The notes: a model not told the origin generated them from the letters alone. A stretch of DNA of 64,000 nt from Streptosporangium lutulentum (GCF_030811455.1 NZ_JAUSQU010000001.1:930001-994000), one strand, 5' to 3'. Counted from the stretch's first letter, positions 42,715-53,027 are shown. Translations and numbers: made by a program.

Positions 42715-43767
42715 TCACGGACGGCCCTGAACCTGGGTGTTCCGTGGGGACTCCTTGGCCTCCGCGCGACCTTCGTCGCGGGCGCGGGCGAGCAGGTCCG
42801 CCAGACGCCGGCGGCGGCGCCGGGTGATGGCCCGGTAGGAGAAGAAGAGGATCACGAGAAGCGCGACCAGGGCCAGCTGGGGCCAGGGCACCGTCCAGAC
42901 CGTCACGCCGGTGGCGGCGTTCTCGACCACGGCGCCGGGGGCGGCGCCCCCCTGGACGGACGGGGACACGGTGACGCTCGTGGAGAGCGGGCCCAGGGCC
43001 CAGACCCCCGCGATGCGGGTCTCCACCGTACGGCTGTCGCCGGGGAAGATCTCCTCGACAGCGGTCTTGGTGTCCCGTTCGGCCAGCCCGGACAGGTCGC
43101 TGACCGTCACCTCGCCGGCCCCGCTCACCGCGACGTTCCCCTTGTTCGTCGCCGTGTACCTGACCCGGATGACACCGGACGAGAAGGGGTTCCACGACTG
43201 CTCGTACGTGGCCGTGAGGTCGCCGGCCGCCACCGCCGCCTTGATCGTGCCGGTGGCGCGCATCATGACCCGGAACCCCACCCGGCTCTCCACGGAGACC
43301 GTTCCGCTGGCGCTGGTGACCGTCGCGGCGATGCCGGCCGGATGGTCTCCCGGCGAGGCGTCGCGCGGCACGGTGATCGTGAACGGCACCACCTTCGTCT
43401 CGTTGGCCCCGACGGTGACCTCGTTCTGGACCTTGATCCACGTGCCGCCGTCCACCGAGGGGCGGTCGGACTGGAGCATGTTGAAGCGGCCCTTGTCGGT
43501 GAGGTAACCGTCGGCGGCCTTCAAGGCGAAGACGGCGGAGGCGTCGCCGAAGTTCCGCACGGCCAGGTGCTCGGTCACGCTCTGACCCGGGTCGAGGGCG
43601 AGCTCGATCCACCGGCGGCCGTCCGGGCCCTGCTGACCGGCCGGCTGGACCGACCAGGTGAGCGTCGGTTCGGCCAGCGCGCCGGTGGGCACGAGGGGCA
43701 CGGTGAGGAGCGCCGCCACCAGGACGGCGAGAAGCCGCGGCAGCGTCTGAGACAGGGTTCGGATCAC
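42715..43767 (-). CDS. DUF916-like membrane-anchored surface protein
   Basis: The 350-residue product has a signal peptide (about 1-32, ending GALA) and two beta-sandwich regions. These include RWIELALDPGQSVTEHLAVR, then VVPFTITVPRDASPGDHPAG and IRVRYTATNKGNVAVSG. A C-terminal transmembrane helix (about 297-318, PQLALVALLVILFFSY) is followed by an Arg-rich cytoplasmic tail. This is the layout of DUF916/WxL-interacting proteins of Gram-positive bacteria. It follows a small secreted WxL-like protein gene, its usual partner. Its job is probably to bind a wall-associated or extracellular partner. GGAGGAC precedes the GTG. Confidence 0.85.
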   Translation of the reverse strand: MIRTLSQTLPRLLAVLVAALLTVPLVPTGALAEPTLTWSVQPAGQQGPDGRRWIELALDPGQSVTEHLAVRNFGDASAVFALKAADGYLTDKGRFNMLQSDRPSVDGGTWIKVQNEVTVGANETKVVPFTITVPRDASPGDHPAGIAATVTSASGTVSVESRVGFRVMMRATGTIKAAVAAGDLTATYEQSWNPFSSGVIRVRYTATNKGNVAVSGAGEVTVSDLSGLAERDTKTAVEEIFPGDSRTVETRIAGVWALGPLSTSVTVSPSVQGGAAPGAVVENAATGVTVWTVPWPQLALVALLVILFFSYRAITRRRRRRLADLLARARDEGRAEAKESPRNTQVQGRP

Positions 43768-43844
43768 GGCGGGGTCCTCCGGCGAAAGGGGATGGTGGGG
43801 GCCGCGGCGTCGCGGCCCCCACCCGTCGGTTATTCGAACGTCGG

Positions 43845-44483
43845 TTATTCGAACAGGGACAGGGTCAGTTTCGAAGAGTACGAACCCGCGGCGACGTCCG
43901 CGGGGGTGCGCAGGAACAGGTCGGCGTTGACGGTGTACGCGCCGCCGGCGACCTCGCCGGAATCGAAGGTCGAGGCCAGGAGTTCCTGGTCGACCAGACC
44001 GACGTTGTTGCCGGGCTGGGTCGGCTCGTCGAGGACGGTCACGACCTCCTCGCCCTCGGCGACCAGGCCGGTCTCGCCGCCGTCGATCAGGCGCGGCTTC
44101 CAGCCGAGGTGACCGGCGCTGATGGGCGTCTGGCCGGAGTCGCCGACGAAGTCGCTCGCGTTGCCGAGGACGGCCCACGCGCCGCCGCTGGGCACCTCCT
44201 CCATCGTGCGGGTGTCGGTGACCGTCACCGTCGGCAGGGTTCCGAGGAACTGGCGGTTCTCCAGGGTCGAGCCGTCCTCGCTCAACGCGACGGAGTCGGC
44301 GGCGATCGACATGGCGAGCACGCCCGGCTCCTTGATCGGCTCGATTTCGACCCTCACCTCCACGTCGGCGCCGGTGCCGGGGTCGGGGTCGGCCACGGCG
44401 GGAGCCTGGAACGCCACGGACGCGGTCAGAGCGGCAGCCGCCGCCAGCAGCCATTTACGCTGATTTTTCATGTGATTCTCCAT
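43845..44483 (-). CDS. Secreted WxL-like protein
   Basis: The 212-residue product has a signal peptide (MENHMKNQRKWLLAAAAALT, ending APAVADPDP). The mature beta-rich domain has WxL-type features: VTVTDTRTMEEVPSGGAWAV, an ISAGHLGWKPRLI segment and a C-terminal SYSSKLTLSLFE strand. The double WxL motif itself is not clear-cut. It lies directly upstream of the DUF916-like membrane protein and downstream of the GH43-type gene on the same strand. A wall-displayed binding role is inferred from this pairing. Confidence 0.75.
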   Translation of the reverse strand: MENHMKNQRKWLLAAAAALTASVAFQAPAVADPDPGTGADVEVRVEIEPIKEPGVLAMSIAADSVALSEDGSTLENRQFLGTLPTVTVTDTRTMEEVPSGGAWAVLGNASDFVGDSGQTPISAGHLGWKPRLIDGGETGLVAEGEEVVTVLDEPTQPGNNVGLVDQELLASTFDSGEVAGGAYTVNADLFLRTPADVAAGSYSSKLTLSLFE

Positions 44484-44521
44484 GATGCGTGATTTACGGG
44501 GATGAAGAGAGAGCTGGGGTG

Positions 44522-47500
44522 TCAGGTGCAGGTGAGGGCGGGATATTCCGCGGTGTGGACCGAGGTCGTCTCCCCCTCGGCGGCGCGGACGGTGACCGTA
44601 CCCGCCGCGATCGAGGCCGTACGGGTGGCGAACGACTGGTAGGCGCTCGCGCCCGGCGCGACGTCCGGGAACGATCGCTCGCCGTATGCGCTCTCCAGGG
44701 TGACGCTCGCCGCCGCGTCATGGTCGTTGCGCGCCTGCACGGCCACATACGCCTTGCCCGCCAGGCACCGCGGGGTGACCGTGATCGTGACGGGGATCTC
44801 GGCGGGCTCCTCGGGAGCCGGTTCCTGGGCGAAGACCCGCCATTCCGTGATCGCCATCGCGGAGTGGGTGGTGCCGTTGCCGTCGGCCCGGACCGTGGCC
44901 CGCACCCGGGACGTGGTGACCGGGTCGAAGGTGACGTTGTTGAACGCGGTCGTGCTCGTGCCGTACGCGGACGCGCCGGACACCTCACGCCAGGCCGAGG
45001 CGGCCTCGTCCCAGTACTGGAGCACCCAGCCGTCGGGCTGGGCGACGCCGTCGCCGGTGCCCTGGTTCACGTCCCGCCAGAACTTCAGCTCGGTGCCGAC
45101 GATCCGTACGGGGCGTGACCAGTCGTACTGGACCCACTGGGTCTGTGGGCGGGTGCCGGACCAGGTGCCCCAGATCTGCGCCTGGCTCGGGTTGGCCGGG
45201 TCGGCGTTGTCGTTGAGGGCGGTGACGCTGTTCCAGCCCGCCGTGTAGGAGGCGGTCGGGGTCGCGATGGGGGCGACGTTGCCGTTGAGCGGCGCGGACA
45301 GGTCCGCCGGGATGACGACCGTCTTGGCGGTCTCCAGGTTTCCCGCCTTGTCGATCGTCCGGTACGACACGGTGTGCCGGTTGGCGTCGGGCGCCGTGAT
45401 GACGCCGCCGGCGATGGGGGTCCACGGGCCGGTGCCGACGGCGTATTCGATGCCGGCGACGCCGGAGGTGGCGTCGGTCGCGAAGACCTTGACCGACCGG
45501 GTGGCGGTGTTCAGGGTGCCGAGGCTGACCGGTGCCGTGGCGTCGATGCGCACCGCGAGGTCCTCGGCTGCCGAGACGTTGCCCGCGCGGTCGGTCGCCT
45601 TCGCGGTGACGGTGTGCTCGCCGTCCCCGGAGACGTCGGCGTCGGCCTGCCGGGTGTCGGTGGTGACGACCGGCCGGTCGTCGTCCACCGTCGTCTCGAT
45701 GGTCATCCGGCCGCCCCGGTCGTCGACGCCGTTGACGCGGACCCGGACCGCCGAGCGGTACCAGCCGGCGTCGCCCGCGCTGCCGCTGGGGGTGAGGGTC
45801 AGCGTCGGCGCGGTCTCGTCGCCTTCGGTGTCGTCCGGCGACAGGACCGTGACCTGCGCGGAGATACGGCCGGCGGCGTAGCCGAGCACGGTTCCCCGGA
45901 CGGTGACCGTGCCGGGCCTGGCGACCTGCTCGGGGGTCAGCGGGTCCCAGAAGACCGGGATCCGCAGCGTCTCGCCGCCGAAGGCGACGCCGACGGTGCC
46001 GGGCAGCTCCGTCTCGCCCACCTCGACGGTGATGGCCGGCGGATCGACGGTCTCCGGCTGCGCGGCCAGGATCTTCCACTCCTCGACCGCGACCGCCGAG
46101 TAGGTGCCGCCGTTGGTGGAGGCGTCGAAGGTCGCGCGGACCTGCGTGGTGGTGACCGCGTCGAAGTTCGTGTTCTGGAAGCCCTGCGTGGCGGTCGGGT
46201 AGCCGCTCGCGCCGGGCACGTCGGCCCACCGGCCGGTGGCGAGGTTCCAGTACTGGATCTTCCAGCGGGCGGGGGCCGCGACGCCCACGCCGCTGCCCTG
46301 CGGGTTGTCGTTCCAGAAGTCGATCTGCGAACCGGAGATCCGCATCGGCTGGTCCCATGTGTACTGCACCCACTGCTGCGGCGGGTTGTTGCCGGTCCAG
46401 GTGCCCCACATGTCCGGCGGCAGCGGGTTGGGCCGCTGGATCTCGTCGTTGAGCGCCTTCACCCAGTACTGGGTGGGCACCGGCTCGTTCGAGACGGCGA
46501 CCTTCGCCTCCTGCGCGACGTTCGGGCGCGGGGTGAGGTCACGTCCCTTGACCGGCGTCGGCGTGACGACCTTCATCCGGGGCGGGGTCTGGCTGTCGTC
46601 CCACTCGACCGGGTCGATCGCGACCGACCGGCGGAAGTGGTTGCCGCCGACGGCGTCGGCGGTGTGGTAGGCGATGTACCACTTGCCGTTGAACTCCAGG
46701 ATGCCCGGGTGGCTGGTGGTCGAGGAGACCGGCCTGAGCATGGTGCCCCGGTAGGTCCACGGTCCCTCGGGTGAGGAGGCCGTCGCGTAGGCGATGCAGG
46801 CGTGGTAGTTCGCCGGGGTGCACTGCGAGGTCGGGCCGGCGTTGTTCCCGGCGTACGCCATGTAGTAGGTGCCGTTGCGCTCGAACGCCCAGGCCGCCTC
46901 GAAGAAGCCGGTCAGGCCGGTGACGGTGCGCTGGGTGGTGACCGGGGTCTTCATGTCCGCGGCCAGCTCGATCATGCGCAGGTTGCCGAACGAGCCCCAC
47001 CAGAGGAACACCCGCTGTCCGTCGATCAGGATCGTCGGGTCGATGTTGTGGATGGTGTTGGCCGAGGGCACCCGCTGGGAGATCAGCGGCCCGCCCACGT
47101 GGTCGGTCCACGGGCCGGTCGGCGAGTCCGAGACGGCCACGCCGATGGCGAACTTGTCGGGCGCCGTGCTCTCGCGCTCGTTGATCGGGACGTACCAGTA
47201 GTAGCGCCCGTCCAGGCCCTGGACCACCTGGCCGGCGTACGCACGACCCGGCGTCGCCCAGGAGAAGACCGCCTCGGGGCGCATCAGGGACGGGTAGTGC
47301 GTCCACTGGCCGGACTCGACGTTCGTCGTCCTGAACGCGCCCCACTCGTTCATGATGAAGTCGTTCTGGGTCGCCCCGGCCTGGTCGTGGCCGGTGTAGA
47401 CGAACAGCTCGTCCTGGTCCCCGTTCCGCACGACGAGCGGGGCGGGGTCGGCGGAGTAGTACGTGCCGTCCTTCAGGATCGGGTTGGTCGTGCTGGTGAA

Positions 47501-47656
47501 GGTGTAGGAGTCGGCGGCGTGGGCCGGAACGGGAATCCCGATCAGGCATATGGCCGCGAGCTGGGCGACCGCCGCCGCGGCGGCCCTGCGGAACCGGCGC
47601 TTCGGCCGGGGGTGGGGGGGTGATGAGGCGGCGCTGCGCCTCACGGCGATTTTCAA
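44522..47656 (-). CDS. Multidomain secreted glycoside hydrolase (GH43-like)
   Basis: The 1044-residue product has a signal peptide (about 1-47, ending PAHAADS). An N-terminal five-bladed propeller of the GH43/62/117 type follows (about 48-350), with YYSADPAPLVVRN, NTIHNIDPTILI and GLTGFFEAAWAF as likely catalytic acid blocks. Two discoidin-like F5/8C domains share WGTWxGxxPxQWVQY motifs, separated by Ig-like segments (YAAGRISAQVTVLSPDDTEG). The last ~85 residues (from RCLAGKAYVAV to LTCT) form a domain shared with the next gene. It probably trims arabinose- or xylose-containing glycan outside the cell; exact linkage unknown. Confidence 0.88.
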   Translation of the reverse strand: MKIAVRRSAASSPPHPRPKRRFRRAAAAAVAQLAAICLIGIPVPAHAADSYTFTSTTNPILKDGTYYSADPAPLVVRNGDQDELFVYTGHDQAGATQNDFIMNEWGAFRTTNVESGQWTHYPSLMRPEAVFSWATPGRAYAGQVVQGLDGRYYWYVPINERESTAPDKFAIGVAVSDSPTGPWTDHVGGPLISQRVPSANTIHNIDPTILIDGQRVFLWWGSFGNLRMIELAADMKTPVTTQRTVTGLTGFFEAAWAFERNGTYYMAYAGNNAGPTSQCTPANYHACIAYATASSPEGPWTYRGTMLRPVSSTTSHPGILEFNGKWYIAYHTADAVGGNHFRRSVAIDPVEWDDSQTPPRMKVVTPTPVKGRDLTPRPNVAQEAKVAVSNEPVPTQYWVKALNDEIQRPNPLPPDMWGTWTGNNPPQQWVQYTWDQPMRISGSQIDFWNDNPQGSGVGVAAPARWKIQYWNLATGRWADVPGASGYPTATQGFQNTNFDAVTTTQVRATFDASTNGGTYSAVAVEEWKILAAQPETVDPPAITVEVGETELPGTVGVAFGGETLRIPVFWDPLTPEQVARPGTVTVRGTVLGYAAGRISAQVTVLSPDDTEGDETAPTLTLTPSGSAGDAGWYRSAVRVRVNGVDDRGGRMTIETTVDDDRPVVTTDTRQADADVSGDGEHTVTAKATDRAGNVSAAEDLAVRIDATAPVSLGTLNTATRSVKVFATDATSGVAGIEYAVGTGPWTPIAGGVITAPDANRHTVSYRTIDKAGNLETAKTVVIPADLSAPLNGNVAPIATPTASYTAGWNSVTALNDNADPANPSQAQIWGTWSGTRPQTQWVQYDWSRPVRIVGTELKFWRDVNQGTGDGVAQPDGWVLQYWDEAASAWREVSGASAYGTSTTAFNNVTFDPVTTSRVRATVRADGNGTTHSAMAITEWRVFAQEPAPEEPAEIPVTITVTPRCLAGKAYVAVQARNDHDAAASVTLESAYGERSFPDVAPGASAYQSFATRTASIAAGTVTVRAAEGETTSVHTAEYPALTCT

Positions 47657-47738
47657 GGTTCTGCTTCCTTAGTGTCTGCGAGAGCCTTAGTGGGGGTGGT
47701 GGCGACGCCCCGCCGGGGACGCCGCCACCGGGGGAGTG

Positions 47739-50700
47739 CTAGCCGCAGTTGAGCGCGCCGTACGGCACCTGCGCCGGTACGGTGACCGGCACGCCGTCGG
47801 CGGTTCCGGTGACCTTCACGGTCGCCGTTCCGGCCGGGATCGACTTGGCGCGGGAGTTGAACGCCTGGTAGGCGGACTTCCCGGGCGCCACGTTGGCCAC
47901 GGTCCGCGACCCGTACGGCGTGATCAGCTCGATCGTGAGCGGCACGTCGTCGTCGTTGCGGACGTTGAGGGTGACGTAGGCGCCTCCGCCGGTGCACTGG
48001 CTGCGCGCCTGCGCGTTCGTCTTCCAGACCGGGCCGCCCTCACCCACCGTGAGCGTCAGCGTGGTCCGGATGGTGCCGGCCTCGCTGACGTACGGCGGCA
48101 GGACCAGGTCGCCGACGACGGTGTAGGTGCCGGCGGTGTCGACGGTGTCGGGGTCGAACCGCCAGTTCACGCCGACGGCCTGGTTGTCCCTGGATCCGTC
48201 GTTGTAGGAGACCTCCACCTTGGTGGGCAGGTAGGGCTGCTCGCCGACCTCGACGTGCTGCTCGAAGGACTCGGCGCCCTGGATCGAGATGCCGTCGTCC
48301 GACATCTCGGGACGCACGTAGACGCGGGCCTCGGCGATCAGGCCGTAGGCGTCGTTGGTGCCGTAGATCACGAACGGGTCGACGTTGGCCTCCGCGACCA
48401 TGTCCGGGGTGATCTGCTGCCACGTGAACGCCACGGTGCCTCGGGCGCCGCTGGTGTAGGTCGCCTCCAGCGTCGCCGGCGGGGTGGGCACCAGGCCCAC
48501 GCCGGTCCGGATGAGCACCGGCGAGCGCACCGAGTCGACGGTCTCGCCGTTGGCGCGCCAGCGCAGCACGCCGGTGCCGGCGCCGCCGGACATGAGGCCC
48601 CAGATCCGGACGCGGATCCGGTTCGTGGTCACCGGTTCGAAGTTGAGGCGGTTGTAGGCGTTGGTGGCCAGACCGCTTTCGTACGAGGAACCTCCGGCGA
48701 GCTTCACCGGCGTCCAGGTGGTGCCGTCCGTCGAGGTCTCGACGGCGTAGGTCGAGGCCGTCGGGCGGCGGGTGCCGCCGTTGTCGTCGTACCAGTAGAT
48801 GTCAGTCGAGGAGAGCCGCACCGGTGAGGTCCACTGGTACTGGATCCACGCCTCGTTGGCGGGGCTGGTGCCGTTGCGCGGCTGGCCCCAGTTGCCCCAG
48901 CCGGTTCCGGCGCCGGGGTTGGAGTTGCTCGGCGTGGTGGCCTCGTTGACCCGGGAGTGGTTCTCCCACGACGAGGTGCCGCTGGTGGTGATCGTCGCCG
49001 TGGAGCCGAACTCCGCGACGACGTCCTTCTTGGCGAGGGTCACCGACACGTTCGCGGTCGACCGCTCCTCGCCGTCGTCGGCGAAGAACCGGAAGACGTA
49101 GTCACCGGCGACGGTGCCGGTCACCCGGGTGGCCGGAGCCTTGGGGTCGGCGAAGATGACGCCCGCGCCCTGCGGCGCCGAGACGGTCTCCCAGCCGAAG
49201 GTCAGCTCGTCGTCGTACGGCACGCCGTCGTCGGTGGCCGTGCCGACCAGCCGGGTGGACAGGTTGCCGTCGCCCGCGGCGTCGCGCGTGGCGGTGACGG
49301 ACGGGGCCTGGTTGGTGACGTCCGGGACCTCGCGGCCCGAGTCGAACACCTGGATCTCGGAGATCGCGGTGTAGTGGGACGGGCTGTTGGTGAAGACGAC
49401 GCGCACCTTGTCCGCGGACACGGAGTCGAACAGCGCCTCGTTGAACTTCGCCGCCGGGACGGCCGGGTTCTTGAACTGGCCCGGCACCTCCTTCCAGCCA
49501 CCGTCGCCGTCGGGCACCTGGACCCACCAGCGGGCGGGCTCGTGGTAACCACCGGCCTGGCGGTCGCTGACGAAGAACACCTTGAGGTTGTCGAAGGACT
49601 TGGCCGAGCCCAGGTTCAGCTCGACGTAGCCGTTCTTGTCGGTCGTGCCGTGGTTGCCCCAGTAGGGCTCGTTGGCGGTGACACCGTCGGTCACGGCCGC
49701 CAGCGACACGGGCCGCTCGGTCTCCTTGATGGCACCGGGCGTGTGGTTCATCGAGGTGCCGCTGTAGCCGGGCGTGTGGAACTGCCGCCACGGGGCCGGC
49801 CGGGTGCCCTGCTGGGTGTACGACGAGGCGAGGGTGGCGCCCTTCGCCAGGTTCGCCTCGTCCTCGGTCAGGTCGATGCCGGCCGTCTTGAGGTACGAGA
49901 CGACGCGGTCGTCGTCGATGGGGGTGTTCACCGCGGACGGGAAGTCGTCCCCGGCGTCGGCCCGGAAGGTGACGGTGAGGCCGTCCTCGGCGGTGACCTG
50001 GTTGGTCTTCGGGTCGTAGGTGACCTTGCCGAGCCGGTCGGTGCTGACCTTCTTCTCGCCGTTCAGGAACAGGCTGTAGCCCGCGCCCAGACCGTACTTG
50101 GTGCCGTCGGGGTCCCAGACGATGGTGAGGTCCTGGCCGTGGTACCGCAGGTTGTTGACCATGAAGTGCTCGTAGCCGAACTTGATCGGCCAGAGCTCGA
50201 TCTTGTCGTCGGAGCGCGGCTGGATGCCGGCCATGTCCTCGACATAGATGTAGTTCATGTTCCCGAGCATCACGTGGTTCGGGTTGTTGCGGTTGTAGGT
50301 CTTGGTGGCCGGGTTCCAGTTGGAGTAGTACTCCGACTGGTTCGGGGCCCGCAGGTCCGCGTTCGGGTAGATGCTCCAGGCCATCCAGTCAAGCAGCCGC
50401 TTGGCGTAGGCCGGGGTGATGTACTTCCCCTCGGGGTCGTAGTGGCGCAGCGCCGACCGCACGGCGCGGTACTGCACGGTGAAGTTGATGTTGGAGAAGT
50501 TGTTGGAGCCGCCGACCCCGTAGGCCGCCCGGTCGTACTGGTTGGCCGTGTAGAACGGGAAGATCGGGAAGTTGTCGCCGTAGGTCAGGAAGCGGTAGCC
50601 GTCGACGTACTTCGAGGCCTCGTCGAACGGGATGAGGTTCTCGGAGTAGACGTCGTAGAGGTTCGACTCCTTGGCCGGGATCAGCCCGCGCGCCGCGACG

Positions 50701-52472
50701 GGCAGCGGGTTTTCACGGCCGTTGGAGGCGGCGGCGCTGGTGGCGCCGTGCGACGTGGCGGCCAGGAACATCTTCGCGTCCGGGCTCCACAGCTTGTTCA
50801 GGATCGAATCCCGGATCCCGTTCGCGCTGGTGGCCATCTCGTCGACCTTGGCCTGGCCGGCGCCGGCCATCTGGTAGAGCTGGCGGGCCGCGTCGAAGGC
50901 GCCCCACACGTACGCCGACTCCGGACGCTCGATCGTGCGCGCGCCGGGTGCGCCGCCGCCGGTCTTCGGGAAGCCGAAGGTGATGGCGTCGGAGTCGTTG
51001 CCGGGCATGTAGTTGGTGTCGTACGCGATCAGCTTGTCGTTGTTGCCGTCGTAGTGCTCAAGCTGGCCCTCGCCGTCGCCCTCGAAGAAGCGGGCGAACT
51101 TCTCGGCGACCTCCTTGCCGCCGCCGTGCACGTTGTAGGCCTCAAGGCCGGCCGTGCCGAGGTACTGCGAGTAGTGGTTGTTCCAGCTCGTGTGACCCGG
51201 GCTGTCCAGGAAGGCCGAGGAGCCGGACAGCTCGCCGATGTTGAGGATCTGGCCGTAGGGCAGGTACGGCGTGCGCAGCCACTTGGTGTCCTGCAGGTGC
51301 ATCGGCTGGGTCAGCGCCACGGAGTTCTGGTAGAGGTTCACCCCCTCGATCGTCGTGGGGTACTGGTAGACGTGGCCGGACGCGTTGGCGTCGAGGGAGT
51401 TGTAACGCTCCCCCCACCAGCGGTAGACGATGGCCTTCTCCAGCGCGGGGTCGGGGACGTTGATGTAGGGCACGTCCTGCGCCCAGCGGCGGTTGAACGC
51501 CGTGATGCCGGTGCGCACCGCCTCGGCGGGGGTCAGCTCGGCGTAGTCGTGGTACTCCTTCACCGTCTGCGGCAGCGAGGCCGAGGAGACCGCGCCGACC
51601 ACGGAGAGCGAGACCGTGCCACCGGCGGGAACGGTGATCTCACGGTCCAGGTTGGCGCCGCTGCGGGTGAAGCCGTCTCCGGTGAGGTCGATCTTGACGG
51701 TGTCCCACGGGGTGTCGACGAGGCCGTTGTTGGAACCGCTGGTGATGACCCGGGTGCCGGTCAGCTCGGCCGCGGTGGCTCCCGCCTGGGTGGCCAGCGG
51801 CGAGGCCGCCCGGACCGTGAAGGTCGCCGCCGACTCACCGGGGTTGGTGAAGCCGATGGAGGTGACCGCGACGTTCTCGTAGGTGACGAACTTCGTCAGA
51901 TCGGCGGTGACGCCGGTGGTGCCGATCGTGTACCGGCTCTTGGCGTGGCTGGGCGCGTTGAACCGGTTCGCGTTCACCTCGGTCACGGTCTGTCCGGGCA
52001 CGGTGACCGTGTACAGGTTGCCGAGGTTGTTGGGACCTCCGACGAAGGCGCTGCCGGCGAAGCCCATGACGGTGAAGTTGTTGTTGCTCGCGCCGCGCAT
52101 GTACAGCGAGCGGCCCCGGGTCATCAGCACGGCCGACCCGATCGCTCCGCGGACGCCGAGCACGCGATCGAGGTAGTAGTCCGTGCCGCCGGCGGCCAGG
52201 TCCTTGTCGAAGATCGACTGTTGCATGCTCGACGCGGTGAACGGCACGCCGGGCTTGAGCTGGTCGGCGACGTCGCCGACATTGCTGTAGACCGGGTCCC
52301 CGATGTCCATGACGTGGCTTTGACCGTTGGTGTAGACGCCCACGTCGCCTTCGTTGCCGGGGAGAACCGGGCCGGCGGCGTGTGCGGTGGATGGTAGGCC
52401 GACCAGGCCCGTCACCGTGAGCGCGACCAGAGCGGCCCAGGTGGGCGCTCGGCCTATGCGTCTGACATTCAT
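47739..52472 (-). CDS. Giant secreted glycosidase with discoidin and Ig-like domains
   Basis: The 1577-residue product has a signal peptide (about 1-31, ending STAHA). The N-terminal two thirds contain an (alpha/alpha)6-like catalytic region (RWWGERYNSLDANASGHVYQ, GHTSWNNHYSQYLGTAG and ERPESAYVWGAFDAARQLYQ). It is followed by two discoidin-like segments, Ig-like regions and a C-terminal domain paralogous to that of the GH43-like gene (QCTGGGAYVTL to ALNCG). The catalytic part resembles MGH1-like glycosidases, but the family is not certain. It acts outside the cell on a complex glycan, together with its neighbour. ATG 52472 is chosen because it starts the signal peptide, with GGAAG upstream. 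Confidence 0.85.
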   Translation of the reverse strand: MNVRRIGRAPTWAALVALTVTGLVGLPSTAHAAGPVLPGNEGDVGVYTNGQSHVMDIGDPVYSNVGDVADQLKPGVPFTASSMQQSIFDKDLAAGGTDYYLDRVLGVRGAIGSAVLMTRGRSLYMRGASNNNFTVMGFAGSAFVGGPNNLGNLYTVTVPGQTVTEVNANRFNAPSHAKSRYTIGTTGVTADLTKFVTYENVAVTSIGFTNPGESAATFTVRAASPLATQAGATAAELTGTRVITSGSNNGLVDTPWDTVKIDLTGDGFTRSGANLDREITVPAGGTVSLSVVGAVSSASLPQTVKEYHDYAELTPAEAVRTGITAFNRRWAQDVPYINVPDPALEKAIVYRWWGERYNSLDANASGHVYQYPTTIEGVNLYQNSVALTQPMHLQDTKWLRTPYLPYGQILNIGELSGSSAFLDSPGHTSWNNHYSQYLGTAGLEAYNVHGGGKEVAEKFARFFEGDGEGQLEHYDGNNDKLIAYDTNYMPGNDSDAITFGFPKTGGGAPGARTIERPESAYVWGAFDAARQLYQMAGAGQAKVDEMATSANGIRDSILNKLWSPDAKMFLAATSHGATSAAASNGRENPLPVAARGLIPAKESNLYDVYSENLIPFDEASKYVDGYRFLTYGDNFPIFPFYTANQYDRAAYGVGGSNNFSNINFTVQYRAVRSALRHYDPEGKYITPAYAKRLLDWMAWSIYPNADLRAPNQSEYYSNWNPATKTYNRNNPNHVMLGNMNYIYVEDMAGIQPRSDDKIELWPIKFGYEHFMVNNLRYHGQDLTIVWDPDGTKYGLGAGYSLFLNGEKKVSTDRLGKVTYDPKTNQVTAEDGLTVTFRADAGDDFPSAVNTPIDDDRVVSYLKTAGIDLTEDEANLAKGATLASSYTQQGTRPAPWRQFHTPGYSGTSMNHTPGAIKETERPVSLAAVTDGVTANEPYWGNHGTTDKNGYVELNLGSAKSFDNLKVFFVSDRQAGGYHEPARWWVQVPDGDGGWKEVPGQFKNPAVPAAKFNEALFDSVSADKVRVVFTNSPSHYTAISEIQVFDSGREVPDVTNQAPSVTATRDAAGDGNLSTRLVGTATDDGVPYDDELTFGWETVSAPQGAGVIFADPKAPATRVTGTVAGDYVFRFFADDGEERSTANVSVTLAKKDVVAEFGSTATITTSGTSSWENHSRVNEATTPSNSNPGAGTGWGNWGQPRNGTSPANEAWIQYQWTSPVRLSSTDIYWYDDNGGTRRPTASTYAVETSTDGTTWTPVKLAGGSSYESGLATNAYNRLNFEPVTTNRIRVRIWGLMSGGAGTGVLRWRANGETVDSVRSPVLIRTGVGLVPTPPATLEATYTSGARGTVAFTWQQITPDMVAEANVDPFVIYGTNDAYGLIAEARVYVRPEMSDDGISIQGAESFEQHVEVGEQPYLPTKVEVSYNDGSRDNQAVGVNWRFDPDTVDTAGTYTVVGDLVLPPYVSEAGTIRTTLTLTVGEGGPVWKTNAQARSQCTGGGAYVTLNVRNDDDVPLTIELITPYGSRTVANVAPGKSAYQAFNSRAKSIPAGTATVKVTGTADGVPVTVPAQVPYGALNCG

Positions 52473-53015
52473 TGGACTTCCTCCTGCTACCGGGATCGGT
52501 CGGTTTCTTGCCGGCGGCGTCGCGGCCCGTCGGGGCACGGACGCCGTCGTGAGGGGTGAATCTCGGCCGATGGCACCGTGGACGGACGTGACACCGGAGG
52601 TGGCACGCCCCACGGGGCCATGCGTCGCCGGACGGCGTGGACACGGTCGTCCGGCGACGTGAACGGGATCAGGGACAGTCGTGCGCTACCGTGCGCCAAC
52701 CGCACCGCGTTCCCCCGGAGAACACGGGATCGGTCACGACGGGCCGCCGGTCCCGCACGGTGGCGGAACCGCGGTCGCCCTAGTGGTGGTACGGCACCGG
52801 GACGGTGATCGCGCCCGGCCACGGACAGCCGGTCTTCGCGCGTGACAGGAGCCCGCCGTGTCGGACCTTGGACGGTGTGTAGCGGTGGAGTCGTACCTCG
52901 GGCTCGTCCGCGACGGCCACGACACCACCGTGACCGATGCGGCACTGCCCAGCGAACGTGGCTTCATGGCCTGCTCCGATACCCCCCCACCCCAATGACC
53001 GAAATAAACTAAAAG

Positions 53016-53027
53016 GTTTTCGCAAAC
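53016..53027. promoter_or_regulatory. LacI-type half-dyad
   Basis: GTTT-TCGC-AAAC is a perfect small dyad in the long intergenic region upstream of the glycosidase locus. It resembles operators of LacI-family sugar repressors. Its match to the broken lacI at 53114 is suggestive only. Confidence 0.4.

Noticed and set aside
48957..52397. 1146-residue plus-strand open frame
   Set aside because: It lies antisense to the giant glycosidase, is Val/Gly/Arg-rich without domains and lacks a ribosome binding site; high GC keeps the antisense frame open.
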